Shown: positions 8,188 through 16,810 of the stretch, piece after piece
Layout of the letters: each line of letters opens with the position of its first letter
Position numbering within the stretch: position 1 is the first letter of the stretch
Source of the DNA: JBOFGK01 sp051649085
Lineage (GTDB): Bacteria; Bacillota_I; Bacilli_A; UBA3375
Direction: 5' to 3'
Assembly (NCBI GenBank): GCA_051649085.1
Contig: JBOFGK010000034.1
Coordinates: 103,954 to 167,953 of the forward strand
Length of the DNA stretch: 64,000 nt
Translations under genes and position numbers: made by a program
The notes under the pieces: generated by a model
What the model was told of the DNA's origin: nothing
What the model saw: only the letters and a program-made list of their open reading frames with translations
Databases searched by the model: none

Positions 8188-8223
8188 TTACAACCTTCTT
8201 TTTAATTGATTTTCATTAACTAA

Positions 8224-8232
8224 ATTATAACA
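8224..8232 (-). promoter_or_regulatory. Extended -10 promoter for the reverse-strand membrane protein
   Basis: Read on the minus strand, TG-T-TATAAT lies about 37 nt before the start codon at 8187. No good -35 is seen at 17 nt; the TG motif may compensate. Confidence 0.5.
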
Positions 8233-8306
8233 AATTAATCAATCAGGTTGGATAAAGTTAAAATGTAAATTTACTTTGTGCTATTTGTTTCGTATGAACA
8301 ACTAAT

Positions 8307-9032
8307 TTATTGTCGATTAATATAGAGAAATCGTTGCATAACTTCTTCAAGAAAAATAAAGAAAATTGAGCGCGATTTTTCGTACGCAACAAGTGTTGAC
8401 GATTGCTTTGCATGTGTTAAGTAAAAAACATTATGATTTTCAAGTCCTTTTATGTGACGATATTCTTCAATGATAAAAGCACTGTGAGCTTTGTTCTCTT
8501 CAACGCATTTACAAAGTTCTTTATATTCTTTAAATTGACCAGTAGTTGAAATTACAACCAAAAGCGTATTTTCATCAAGTGTATTTTCGACAACGAATTC
8601 ATCTTGTGTTGCCATGACAAATTTATCAGTTACAATTCTAAGACGATATGCAAAATAATCAGCGCAAAAGTAAGAGGGTCCATATCCAAATAAAATTATT
8701 TTATCATAACGCTTGAGCAACTCAAATAAAGCATCAACTAATTCGAAATTAAAAGTGGAAATATATTGTTCGATTCGAGCAATTTCATTTGAACGATAGA
8801 CAGGTGTTTGTATTTGAACTGAACTAATATCACCATTTAAGAAGTTACGATATTCTTTAAATGTTTTAAAGCCAAGCTTTCGAACAAATTTAGAAATTTT
8901 AGATGGGGAAACATTACAAAATTCACTTGCTTGAGTAATTTTCAAATTGGAATCCTCTTTTATTTTTACTAATAAAGCAGAATGGATCTTATGTTCTAAT
9001 TCATTTAATGTTTTATAATTTATGTTTATCAT
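8307..9032 (-). CDS. MurR/RpiR-family transcriptional regulator
   Basis: Sugar-phosphate-responsive regulator of 241 aa. Residues 1-75 form the helix-turn-helix domain, with LKITQASEFCNVSPSKISKFVRKLGF containing the recognition helix. Residues ~85-230 form a SIS domain (sugar isomerase fold) with IILFGYGPSYFCADYFAYRLR and TLLVVISTTGQFKEYKELC at the expected ligand-binding positions. It is transcribed divergently from the SDR/FAD-oxidase cluster and lies between that cluster and the PTS operon, so a role in controlling both is likely (inference). GGAGGATAA directly precedes the start codon. Whether it represses or activates cannot be told from sequence. Confidence 0.85.
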   Translation of the reverse strand: MININYKTLNELEHKIHSALLVKIKEDSNLKITQASEFCNVSPSKISKFVRKLGFKTFKEYRNFLNGDISSVQIQTPVYRSNEIARIEQYISTFNFELVDALFELLKRYDKIILFGYGPSYFCADYFAYRLRIVTDKFVMATQDEFVVENTLDENTLLVVISTTGQFKEYKELCKCVEENKAHSAFIIEEYRHIKGLENHNVFYLTHAKQSSTLVAYEKSRSIFFIFLEEVMQRFLYINRQ

Positions 9033-9124
9033 TTATCCTCCATATGTAAATAATATCAAAAAAAAGTAACTAAGTGGGAAAAGTGGAAAAAAAGCGGAAA
9101 AAATCATTTGCAAACGGTATAATT

Positions 9125-9136
9125 GGAAAATTTTCC
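9125..9136. promoter_or_regulatory. Palindrome GGAAAATTTTCC, candidate RpiR operator
   Basis: Perfect 12-bp palindrome in the divergent region between the RpiR gene and the SDR operon, 47 nt upstream of the SDR -35 box. Several nearby GTGGAAAA half-sites (around 9085 and 9164) share its arm. Confidence 0.45.
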
Positions 9137-9183
9137 GTCGTTTTTTCGAAAATAATGAAAAAGTGGAAAAAAATAGTAAATAA

Positions 9184-9212
9184 TTGAAATCAATGTTGTA
9201 AAGTGTTATACT
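9184..9212 (+). promoter_or_regulatory. Promoter of the SDR/FAD-oxidase/kinase operon
   Basis: TTGAAA (9184-9189), 17-nt spacer, TATACT (9207-9212). The first gene starts 48 nt further on behind AAGGAG. Confidence 0.8.
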
Positions 9213-9260
9213 CGAGGTGTAACTAATTACAAAACAAAAAATTATACAAGGAGAAAGATT

Positions 9261-10064
9261 ATGGCAAGAGACATTAGTAAATTAAGTGATATTACGGAAT
9301 TCGATATGGATTTCTTTTCATTAAAAGGGAAAAACGCAGTTGTAACAGGAGGAAATTCAGGACTTGGACAAGCGTTTTCACTTGCACTTGCAAAAGCTGG
9401 AGCAAATGTTATGGCAGTGAGTATTGTAGATGATGGAGGTGAAACTAAAAAATTAATAGAAGATTGTGGTGTTAGATATGAATTTTTAAACGCAGATATT
9501 ACAGCAGACGGTGAATGTCGTCGAGTTGTAGAAACATGTGTAGAAAAATTCGGATCAATTGATATTTTGATGAATAATGCTGGAATGTGTATTAATGAAC
9601 CAGATGTAACAAAATACACACGTGTCCAATGGGATAAAATGGTTGCGCTTAACTTTACGGCAATTTTTGAATTATCACATGAAGCTGCAAAATTTATGAT
9701 TCCACAAAAATGGGGGAAAATTGTTAGTACAGGTTCAATGTTCTCATATTTAGGTGGACAATGGTCACCAGCATATGCTGCAACAAAAACTGGTCTAGTT
9801 GGGTTCTCAAAGGCATACTGTGATGAATTAGCTCAATTTAATATTCAAGTAAATGTAATTGCACCAGGATACTATGCAACAGAATTAACAACAAAAACAC
9901 GTCAAGATCCAGTTGCTAATCAAAGAGTATTAAGTCATATTCCGGCAAATCGTTGGGGGAATGTATTAGACTTAATGGGAACAATGGTCTTCTTAGCAAG
10001 TGATGCTTCAAATTATGTAAATGGATCAATTGTAAATGTTGATGGTGGATATTTAGTAAGATAA
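9261..10064 (+). CDS. Short-chain dehydrogenase/reductase (KduD-like)
   Basis: NAD(P)-dependent oxidoreductase of the classical SDR family, 267 aa. The cofactor motif TGGNSGLG is at residues 30-37, NNAG near 105, and the catalytic Ser and YAATK are near 155-170. Overall it resembles 2-deoxy-gluconate/ribitol dehydrogenases such as KduD, with the C-terminal GSIVNVDGGYLVR typical of the group. It is first in a cluster with an FAD-linked oxidase, an FGGY kinase, an MFS transporter and EtfBA, which points to oxidation of a sugar acid or polyol. The substrate cannot be named. An AAGGAG site lies before ATG. Confidence 0.85.
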   Translation: MARDISKLSDITEFDMDFFSLKGKNAVVTGGNSGLGQAFSLALAKAGANVMAVSIVDDGGETKKLIEDCGVRYEFLNADITADGECRRVVETCVEKFGSIDILMNNAGMCINEPDVTKYTRVQWDKMVALNFTAIFELSHEAAKFMIPQKWGKIVSTGSMFSYLGGQWSPAYAATKTGLVGFSKAYCDELAQFNIQVNVIAPGYYATELTTKTRQDPVANQRVLSHIPANRWGNVLDLMGTMVFLASDASNYVNGSIVNVDGGYLVR

Positions 10065-10086
10065 AAAGTGAAAATAAAGATTTGAA

Positions 10087-10137
10087 AAGAGTTGTTTGGA
10101 CAAAAACGAATAGCGAATTAATAATCAAATAACTCTT
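10087..10137 (+). other. Intergenic hairpin between SDR and FAD-oxidase genes
   Basis: AAGAGTTGTTTG (10087-10098) pairs with CAAATAACTCTT (10126-10137), 12 pairs with one G-U, around a 27-nt loop. It has no T tract, so it is more likely an RNA-processing or stability element than a terminator. Confidence 0.4.
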
Positions 10138-10196
10138 GTAGAAATTTGTAATTTAAAAACGAAAAAATAAAAAAAAGAAAATATTAGGAGATAACC

Positions 10197-11660
10197 ATGA
10201 ATTTAGTAGAACAATTAAAAGAAATTATCGCAGAGGATCAAATTTGTACAGATGCAGAAGCTTTATATGATGCAGCAGCAGATAGATATAAAAAATTTGC
10301 TAAAGCGTTTAAAGTTTTAGATGTTCCAACTCCGAAAGCAATTGTTTATCCGAAAAATACTGAAGAAGTGAAAAAATTATTAGTTTTTTGTAATGAAAAT
10401 TTAATTAATGTAATTCCTCGAAGTGGGAAAACAGCGACAGAAGGTGGACTAGAAAACTGGAAAGAAAACACGGTTGTAATTGATGGATCAAAAATGAATA
10501 AAATCATTAAAATTGATACATATAATATGCAAGCAACAGTTGAATGTGGGGTAAAACTTCAAGATTTAGAAGATGAAGTTAGAAAATTAGGTTACACTAC
10601 TGGACATTCACCACAATCGAAACCAGTTGCACAATATGGTGGATTAATTGCAACAAGAAGTATTGGACAATTCTCAACACTTTACGGTGGGATTGAAGAT
10701 ATGGTTGTTGGATTAGAATGTGTGTTTCCAAATGGACATGTTTCGCGTATAAAGAATGTGAGTAGACGTGCTGGTGGACCAGATATTCGTCACATTGCAA
10801 TTGGAAATGAAGGAACATTATGTTATATTACTGAAGCAACAGTTAAATTATTTAAATATTATCCAGATAGTTTAGAGTTCCATGGTTATCTAATTAAAGA
10901 TGTCGAAACAGGAATTAAAGTTTTACGTGAAGTAATGGCAAATGGATATCGCCCATCGGTTGCTCGTGTTTATTCTGAAGAAGATGCAGCTCAACATTTC
11001 TCACATTTTCATGACGGAAAGTGTCTATTAATTTTCATGAATGAAGGACCTAAAGGGATTGTAAAAGCAACAAGTGAAGGTGTTTTAGAAGCTGTTGAAA
11101 AATTTAAAGATGGAATACTTGAAAAAGTTGAAAGTAAACTAATTGAAGATTGGTTTAGAAATTTAAACTGGACACAAAAACACATTGATGATGAATTTGC
11201 TGGAATGACAGAATTCTACAAACATGATGGATTTACAACTGAGGTTTCAGCTGATTGGGAAAATATTGTGAAAATATACAACGCAGTTATCGAAAGAGTA
11301 AAAAGTGAATTTCCAAGAATTGAAGATATTACAATGCTTGGAGGACACTCATCACATAGTTATATAAATGGAACAAATATGTACTTTGTATATAACTACA
11401 ACATCAATTGTGAACCAGAAGATGAAATGAGAATTTACCACCACCCAATTCAAAGAATTATTGTTGAAGAAACATTAAAATATGGTGGAAGTATGTGCCA
11501 CCACCACGGAATTGGAAAATACCGAAATGAATGGACACACGATGAGCATACAACTGCTTTCTATATGTTAGAAGAACTTAAAGAAGCGTTTGATCCAAAC
11601 GGTATTATGAACTTTGGTTGTATTTATCCTCAAGAAGAAGGTAAAAAGTTTCAACAATAA
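10197..11660 (+). CDS. FAD-linked oxidase (GlcD/AGPS-like)
   Basis: Flavin-dependent dehydrogenase of 487 aa with an N-terminal PCMH-type FAD-binding domain and a C-terminal FAD-oxidase domain. The FAD domain (residues ~45-220) shows VIPRSGKTATEGG, then KLGYTTGHSPQS, GGLIATRSIGQFSTLYGG and AIGNEGTLCYITE. The C-terminal motif CHHHGIGKYR near residue 430 is typical of alkylglycerone-phosphate-synthase-like and D-hydroxyacid dehydrogenases. Proteins of this class often hand electrons to an electron-transfer flavoprotein, and etfB/etfA lie 3 kb downstream in the same direction. I infer that it oxidises a hydroxy acid or polyol derived from the imported substrate. No iron-sulfur cysteine motif is seen. 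AGGAGATAACC precedes ATG. Confidence 0.82.
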   Translation: MNLVEQLKEIIAEDQICTDAEALYDAAADRYKKFAKAFKVLDVPTPKAIVYPKNTEEVKKLLVFCNENLINVIPRSGKTATEGGLENWKENTVVIDGSKMNKIIKIDTYNMQATVECGVKLQDLEDEVRKLGYTTGHSPQSKPVAQYGGLIATRSIGQFSTLYGGIEDMVVGLECVFPNGHVSRIKNVSRRAGGPDIRHIAIGNEGTLCYITEATVKLFKYYPDSLEFHGYLIKDVETGIKVLREVMANGYRPSVARVYSEEDAAQHFSHFHDGKCLLIFMNEGPKGIVKATSEGVLEAVEKFKDGILEKVESKLIEDWFRNLNWTQKHIDDEFAGMTEFYKHDGFTTEVSADWENIVKIYNAVIERVKSEFPRIEDITMLGGHSSHSYINGTNMYFVYNYNINCEPEDEMRIYHHPIQRIIVEETLKYGGSMCHHHGIGKYRNEWTHDEHTTAFYMLEELKEAFDPNGIMNFGCIYPQEEGKKFQQ

Positions 11661-11685
11661 TATTTAATATTGGGAGGAAAATAAA

Positions 11686-13113
11686 ATGAAATACGTTATT
11701 GGAATTGATAATGGTTCTCAAAGTACAAAAGTGAGTATTTACGATGTAACAGGAAAAGAAATCTGTTATGGAAATCATTATTTGAAGGCAACTGCAACAC
11801 CAGAACCTGGAGTTGTTCTTCACCCTGATGATGATTTATGGGATAGTGTTAAAGGTGGTTTGAAAAATTGTCTTGCTAAATTTGAAGGTGATGTCAATGA
11901 TATAATTGCAATCGGACTGTGTACAATTCGTTGCTGTCGTGCATTATTACGTGAAGATGGTTCGCTTTACATGCCGGTATTAAGTTGGATGGATGCAAGA
12001 CTTGCAAAACCATATGAACATGAAGATGATGACGTGAAATATGTGACAACAACTTCAGGGTACTTAGCTAATCGATTAACTGGTGAATTTAAAGATACAA
12101 GTGCAAATCAAGAGGTTTATTGGCCGCTTGATTGGAATACACTTGAATGGTCAGAAGATGAAGAAGTAATTAAAGCTAATGGTGTAAGACGAGATCAATT
12201 ATTTGAACTAGTCAAGCCAGGTGAAGAAATGGGAAAATTAAAAGCAGATGTTGCAGAATTTGTTGGATTACCAGCGGGTATTCCAGTTGTAGCATCAGCT
12301 AATGATAAAGCAGTAGAAGTTTTAGGATCAGGAGTTAGAGATGAAAATACAATTATGATTTCATTAGGAACATTCATCTCAGCAATGCAATTTAGAAATG
12401 AATATTTTGAAGGTGCACAAAATTTCTTTCCAACACTTGCCTGTATCCCACATAAGTATGTATACGAGACAAATGGAATTCGTCGTGGAATGTGGACAGT
12501 AAGTTGGTTTAAAAGTGTAATTGGTGAAGAATTAGTTAATTGTTCAAATGATCTGGGAATTTCTGAAGAAGAATATTTAAATCGAATGGCAGAAAAAGTA
12601 AACCCAGGAAGTGATGGATTAATTACGATGCTTGATTGGCTAGCTTCTCCAAGTATTCCATATCGAAAAGGAATAATGATCGGATTTGACCAAAGACACA
12701 CAAAATATCATATGTATCGTTCGATTATTGAAGCAATTGCTTTTAATATAAAAAACAATATTGATTTAATGCTTGAAGAAACAAATGGGCATATTGATGA
12801 AATTGTCGTAATTGGAGGAGGATCAAGAAGTAATGTCCTAATGCAAATTATCGCAGATTTATTCGGTAAACCAGTTGTGAGACGAGTGTCAAGCAGTAGT
12901 GCCTGTTTAGGGGCAGCGATTTGTGCTTGTATTGCCGTTGGCGAATACAAATCATTTGATGAGGCAGTTGACCAAATGGTAGAGACTAAAGATCGTTTCG
13001 AACCGAATATGCAGTTACATCCATTCTATAACAAAATAAATGACGAAGTTGTGAAAAAAGTGCGTGATCATACGGATGAAATCTTAAAGGTATCATATCC
13101 AATTTTCCAATAG
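11686..13113 (+). CDS. FGGY-family carbohydrate kinase
   Basis: ATP-dependent kinase of sugars or polyols, 475 aa, of the xylulokinase/glycerokinase superfamily. N-terminal phosphate motif GIDNGSQSTK (residues 6-15), SWMDAR near 103, SANDKAVEVLGSG near 205, and the C-terminal ATP-binding IVVIGGGSRSNVLMQIIADLFG near 370. The usual second-site motif is LGTFIS near 227. It sits between the FAD oxidase and an MFS carrier, so the pathway probably imports an unphosphorylated compound, oxidises it and phosphorylates it. The sequence is not close enough to XylB, GlpK, AraB or RhaB for me to choose. GGGAGG lies 9 nt before ATG. Confidence 0.85.
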   Translation: MKYVIGIDNGSQSTKVSIYDVTGKEICYGNHYLKATATPEPGVVLHPDDDLWDSVKGGLKNCLAKFEGDVNDIIAIGLCTIRCCRALLREDGSLYMPVLSWMDARLAKPYEHEDDDVKYVTTTSGYLANRLTGEFKDTSANQEVYWPLDWNTLEWSEDEEVIKANGVRRDQLFELVKPGEEMGKLKADVAEFVGLPAGIPVVASANDKAVEVLGSGVRDENTIMISLGTFISAMQFRNEYFEGAQNFFPTLACIPHKYVYETNGIRRGMWTVSWFKSVIGEELVNCSNDLGISEEEYLNRMAEKVNPGSDGLITMLDWLASPSIPYRKGIMIGFDQRHTKYHMYRSIIEAIAFNIKNNIDLMLEETNGHIDEIVVIGGGSRSNVLMQIIADLFGKPVVRRVSSSSACLGAAICACIAVGEYKSFDEAVDQMVETKDRFEPNMQLHPFYNKINDEVVKKVRDHTDEILKVSYPIFQ

Positions 13114-13145
13114 TTGATTTTATATTTGAAAAATAGTTTATAAAG

Positions 13146-13172
13146 AATAATCAGCGTTTTACGCTGATTATT
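13146..13172 (+). other. Intergenic hairpin between kinase and MFS genes
   Basis: AATAATCAGCG (13146-13156) and CGCTGATTATT (13162-13172) form an 11-bp perfect stem with loop TTTTA. There is no T tract after it, so it may be a processing or mRNA-stability element, or a weak attenuator lowering expression of the transporter. Confidence 0.55.
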
Positions 13173-13258
13173 AAAATCAAATAAAGTAAAAATTTACAAG
13201 CATTAAAGGTGATTAAGATAAACTTCTAGTTTATAAGAAAATAAAAAAAGGAGGAAAT

Positions 13259-14524
13259 ATGGATAAAAATTCCAATATTAAAAGGTATATTCAATTTGCA
13301 ATTGTCGTGTTAGCAGCAGGTTCAATCTATCCATTAGTTTATTTAAGATCGGCATATCAAGAAACGATAATTGAAGTATTTAAAATGGATGGAGCAACAT
13401 TAAATGGAATATATACAGCACTTGGTTTTGCATTTATTTTAGGATATTTTCCAAGTGGTTGGCTAAGTGATAAAGTATCGGCCAAAAAATTAATTGTATT
13501 TTCACTAGCTGTTACAGGAGCAGCCGGAATTTGGTTTGCACAAATACCAAGTGTAACAATGGTATATGTCATTTTTGTAATTTGGGGATTTTCCACGGTA
13601 CTTACCTTTTGGTCAGCTCATTTGAAAATTGTAAAAATGTTAGCTACCAAAGATGAACAAGGAAGATTTTTTGGAATCTTGGATGGTGGACGTGGTGCAA
13701 TTGAAGCAGTTTTAGCAACGATTGGACTTACTATTTTCACTTCACTTTCAGCAGGTGGTGTCGAAAAAGAGGCGGGACTTGTTGGAGTAATTTATATGTA
13801 TTCTATTTTATTGATTGTCCTTGCAGTGGTAGTTCAATTCTTACTGAACGATAAGCAAGAACATACAGAAGAATTGACAGAGGAAGAGAAAAAAGTAAGT
13901 ACTGAAGAGTTACCATTTGGTAAAGCTATGACTATTATTTTCAAAAATCCAGCAGTATGGACACTTGGATTTATAATTATGGGGTCTTATGTTGTAACCT
14001 GGACATATTATTATTTTGGTGGTTTCTTACAAACAAATATTGGTGTGGATGCTACAACGGTTGCAACAGTTATGGTTATTGCAATGTGGATGCGACCAAT
14101 TGGTGGAACACTTGCAGGGTTTCTAGGTGATAAAATTGGACGAACAAAAATTTTGGTATCGACTTTATTAATTGGCTTCGGTGGATTACTTGCAATGTCT
14201 ATATTACCAACAACAAGTGGAACAACAATTTTCTTTGGATTAGTTATTTTCACTTCGCTAATTATTTATATGATTCGTGGAGTGTACTGGTCACTATTAG
14301 ATGATTGTAAAGTAGATAATCGAGTACTTGGGAAAACAATTGGTGTTGTATCTATTCTTGGTTATTTACCAGATGTATTGCTGCCAATAATTAACATTTA
14401 TCTGTTTAACGTATTTGGAAACGAAGGTGGTTACAATGCTTACTTCATTTTCAGTGGTATTTTTGGAGTGATTGCAGTAGTGTTAATTAGCGTATTCAGA
14501 AAAGTAAATGTAGCACGTACATAA
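13259..14524 (+). CDS. MFS transporter
   Basis: Major-facilitator carrier of 421 aa with about 12 hydrophobic segments and a charged central loop near residues 200-222 (DKQEHTEELTEEEKK). The loop 2-3 signature is GYFPSGWLSDKVSAKK (residues 62-77) and the loop 8-9 counterpart is GTLAGFLGDKIGRTK, both matching the G-x3-D-x2-G-R-[RK] pattern. It probably imports the substrate of the surrounding dehydrogenase/kinase cluster, in which there is no PTS permease. GGAGG lies 5 nt before ATG. The substrate is unknown. Confidence 0.82.
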   Translation: MDKNSNIKRYIQFAIVVLAAGSIYPLVYLRSAYQETIIEVFKMDGATLNGIYTALGFAFILGYFPSGWLSDKVSAKKLIVFSLAVTGAAGIWFAQIPSVTMVYVIFVIWGFSTVLTFWSAHLKIVKMLATKDEQGRFFGILDGGRGAIEAVLATIGLTIFTSLSAGGVEKEAGLVGVIYMYSILLIVLAVVVQFLLNDKQEHTEELTEEEKKVSTEELPFGKAMTIIFKNPAVWTLGFIIMGSYVVTWTYYYFGGFLQTNIGVDATTVATVMVIAMWMRPIGGTLAGFLGDKIGRTKILVSTLLIGFGGLLAMSILPTTSGTTIFFGLVIFTSLIIYMIRGVYWSLLDDCKVDNRVLGKTIGVVSILGYLPDVLLPIINIYLFNVFGNEGGYNAYFIFSGIFGVIAVVLISVFRKVNVART

Positions 14525-14606
14525 AAGATATTTAGAAATTAATTAAAATAAAAAAGTAATGGATGTAGCTTTTGGGCTGCATCTAACTTATTATTGGAGA
14601 CAAGAA

Positions 14607-15398
14607 ATGAAAATAGTGTGCCTAGTAAAATTTGTTCCTGATACAACAAAAATGGAATATGATGAAAAAACAGGAGCATTTAACCGAGAAAAAGTAACGA
14701 CAATTATTAATCCAGATGATGCTGCTTGTGTTGAACTTGCGTTAAGAATAAAAGATAAAAACATTGGAGTTTTAATTGAAATTGTGACAATGGGTCCTTT
14801 GAGAATAAAAAAATATCTTGAAGATTATATTAGACGTGGAGTTGATAAGGTGACCCTACTTTCAGATCGAGTTTTTGCAGGGAGTGATTCACTGGCAACA
14901 AGTAAGATTATATTTACATATTTGAAAACAATCAAGTACGATTTGATTATTGCAGGTAATCAAACAATTGATGGTGATACAGGTCATGTTGGACCACAAG
15001 TCGCGGCTTTAAGCAATATAAATCAAATTTCTAACGTTATTGAAATGAAGGAACTAACAAATGCAAAAGTTGAAGTTGTCATCGAAAATGAAAATTTATT
15101 AGCAACACTTAGTTTAAAATTACCAGCACTAATTAGTGTGACGAAAAAAGTAGTTAATCGAATTAGATTTACAAAATATTCTGAATTAGAAAAAGATGTA
15201 AGTGAACAAATTACTATAATCTCGAATGAACAGTTAAAAGTGCAATTATCAGAAATTGGTTTAAAAGGATCTCCAACTAAAGTTGCTAAAACAATGCCTG
15301 TAAAAACAGTTAAGCGCGAACAAGCTGTATTTACAGATGTTGATGAAGGTGTACAAGTGATTTACAATCTTTTAAAAGAAGAAAAGGTGATAAAATGA
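14607..15398 (+). CDS. etfB: Electron-transfer flavoprotein beta subunit
   Basis: Small subunit of ETF, 263 aa, forming a heterodimer with the product of the overlapping next gene and carrying electrons from flavin dehydrogenases. It begins MKIVCLVKFVPDTT and keeps the family features NPDDAACVELALRIKD, the nucleotide-binding segment IIAGNQTIDGDTGHVGPQVA (residues 117-136) and the GLKGSPTKV end motif. The start is ATG 14607, behind GGAG with 7-nt spacing; an upstream ATG at 14559 lacks a site. No acyl-CoA dehydrogenase is present in the window; the nearest possible donor is the FAD oxidase at 10197. This makes a sugar-linked ETF likely. Confidence 0.88.
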   Translation: MKIVCLVKFVPDTTKMEYDEKTGAFNREKVTTIINPDDAACVELALRIKDKNIGVLIEIVTMGPLRIKKYLEDYIRRGVDKVTLLSDRVFAGSDSLATSKIIFTYLKTIKYDLIIAGNQTIDGDTGHVGPQVAALSNINQISNVIEMKELTNAKVEVVIENENLLATLSLKLPALISVTKKVVNRIRFTKYSELEKDVSEQITIISNEQLKVQLSEIGLKGSPTKVAKTMPVKTVKREQAVFTDVDEGVQVIYNLLKEEKVIK

Positions 15399-16372
15399 AG
15401 AAAATCTTAATCTTTGTTGATCCAAATCAACCGAAACTTGCTTTTGAATTGCAAGCTATCTCAGAATTAATTCGAAAAAAAGAACCTGTGCATGTAACTG
15501 CAATTATGTTAAAGGTTCAAACGGATCAATATCTTGAACAATTAACGCTGAGCTTTGATCAGCTAATAGTGATTGAAAAAGAGTATTCAACAATTTATGC
15601 AATGAATGAAATTGCAAATGATTTTAAGGAAATTGTTCAGAAAAACAGCTATGATTACTTTTTAGTATCGGCAACTGCATATGGCCGTAATCTTGCACCT
15701 TTTGTTTCTGCGAAATTAGATGTTGGTTTGACAGCGGATGTTACAGAACTTGCATATGAAGAAGGCGAATTATTGATGACTCGTCCAACTTTTGGTGCAA
15801 AACTCTTAGCGACAATCAGTTGTGATACAAAACCAACAATGTTATCGATTAGGCCAAATGTTTTAGTGGTGGAAAGTGATGAAAAACAAGAAAATAACAA
15901 AGTAAAATGTACACAAATTGAATATATAAATTTCAATGAAGAAGTTAATGAAAAAAAAGTAAAATTGATTGCAAGTGAGTTAAAAGAAAGTATAGCGATC
16001 GAAGAAGCAACAGTCTTAATTTCAGGTGGAGCTGGACTAGGAGGTGACTTTAGCAAGTTGTTTGAATTCACTAAGTTTGTAAATGCAGAAGTTGCGTGTA
16101 GTAAGAATCCAGTTGATAATAACTTTCAACCGCGAGCGAGACAAGTAGGTTTGTCCGGAAAAACAGTAGCGCCTAAAATATATATTGCATGTGGAATTAG
16201 TGGGGCAACCCATCACTTGTTTGGAATGAATAAATCAGCAAAAATCATTTCAATTAATCCGAATAAATATACTGCAATGAATATGATTTCTGATGTTGTA
16301 ATTTTGAACGATGCTCAAGTTGTTATCGAAAAATTAAATCAAAAACTATGCAGTAAAAAATTTACAAAGTGA
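15395..16372 (+). CDS. etfA: Electron-transfer flavoprotein alpha subunit
   Basis: Large ETF subunit, 325 aa, FAD-binding. It overlaps etfB by four bases (ATGA). The N-terminal domain resembles EtfB; the C-terminal FAD domain (residues ~200-325) shows SGGAGLGGDF, SKNPVDNNFQPRARQVGLSGKTVAPKIYIACGISG in sections, and ISINPNKYTAMNMISDVVI. The Arg of PRARQVG and the Ser-Gly-Lys-Thr of LSGKTV are the expected FAD contacts. Whether this ETF is simple or electron-bifurcating cannot be told by eye; it needs the beta-subunit FAD site to be compared with FixAB-, LctBC- and CarDE-type proteins. Confidence 0.88.
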   Translation: MKKILIFVDPNQPKLAFELQAISELIRKKEPVHVTAIMLKVQTDQYLEQLTLSFDQLIVIEKEYSTIYAMNEIANDFKEIVQKNSYDYFLVSATAYGRNLAPFVSAKLDVGLTADVTELAYEEGELLMTRPTFGAKLLATISCDTKPTMLSIRPNVLVVESDEKQENNKVKCTQIEYINFNEEVNEKKVKLIASELKESIAIEEATVLISGGAGLGGDFSKLFEFTKFVNAEVACSKNPVDNNFQPRARQVGLSGKTVAPKIYIACGISGATHHLFGMNKSAKIISINPNKYTAMNMISDVVILNDAQVVIEKLNQKLCSKKFTK

Positions 16373-16444
16373 AATTGTAAAAAGAGAAAAAATTTGCCAG
16401 AAAAAGAAAAAAATGTCTAAATTCTAAAAAAAACTTGGAAATAG

Positions 16445-16473
16445 TTTACTTGTATGCTGATGTGTGTTATAAT
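16445..16473 (+). promoter_or_regulatory. Promoter of the PTS IIB gene
   Basis: TTTACT (16445-16450), 17-nt spacer, TATAAT (16468-16473), preceded by CTTGGAAATAG. The same two hexamers at the same spacing drive the PTS operon at 272-300. Confidence 0.78.
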
Positions 16474-16504
16474 CAATATATAAAAAAAAATACTAGGAGT
16501 AATT

Positions 16505-16810
16505 ATGAAAATCTACTTGTTTTGTTCAGCAGGAATGTCAACATCATTATTAGTAACAAAAATGCAAAAAGCAGCTGAAGAAAAAGCATTGGAATGCCAC
16601 ATTGAAGCCTTTGCAGAAAGTACGTTACAAGACAATGGAAAAGAGGCAGATGTAATTTTACTTGGCCCTCAAATTAGATATAAAGAAAAAGCAGCAAAAG
16701 AAATGTATCCAGATAAACCAGTTGCAGCAATTGATATGCGTGCATACGGAATGGTTGATGGGAAAAAAGTCCTTGAGACTGCTTTGGAAATGTATGAAGC
16801 AAACAAATAA
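16505..16810 (+). CDS. chbB: PTS lactose/cellobiose/chitobiose-type EIIB
   Basis: Cytoplasmic EIIB phosphocarrier, 101 aa. The phospho-acceptor Cys8 sits in the family P-loop CSAGMSTSLL, followed by LLGPQIRYK (residues 54-62) and the YGMVDG end region. It takes phosphate from EIIA (likely the product of 653-970) and phosphorylates the sugar bound to an EIIC. It is separated by about 10 kb from the EIIC genes and has its own promoter with the same hexamers as theirs, which supports common control. AGGAGTAATT precedes ATG. Confidence 0.9.
   Translation: MKIYLFCSAGMSTSLLVTKMQKAAEEKALECHIEAFAESTLQDNGKEADVILLGPQIRYKEKAAKEMYPDKPVAAIDMRAYGMVDGKKVLETALEMYEANK

Noticed and set aside
12195..12950. Long reverse-strand open frames opposite the FGGY kinase
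   Set aside because: They lie wholly within a well-supported gene, have biased unlikely composition and no ribosome sites; they are shadows of the codon pattern of the real gene.
13146..13172. Hairpin after the kinase gene as a terminator
   Set aside because: A perfect stem but no T tract follows, and the next gene belongs to the same function; listed as a non-terminator hairpin.
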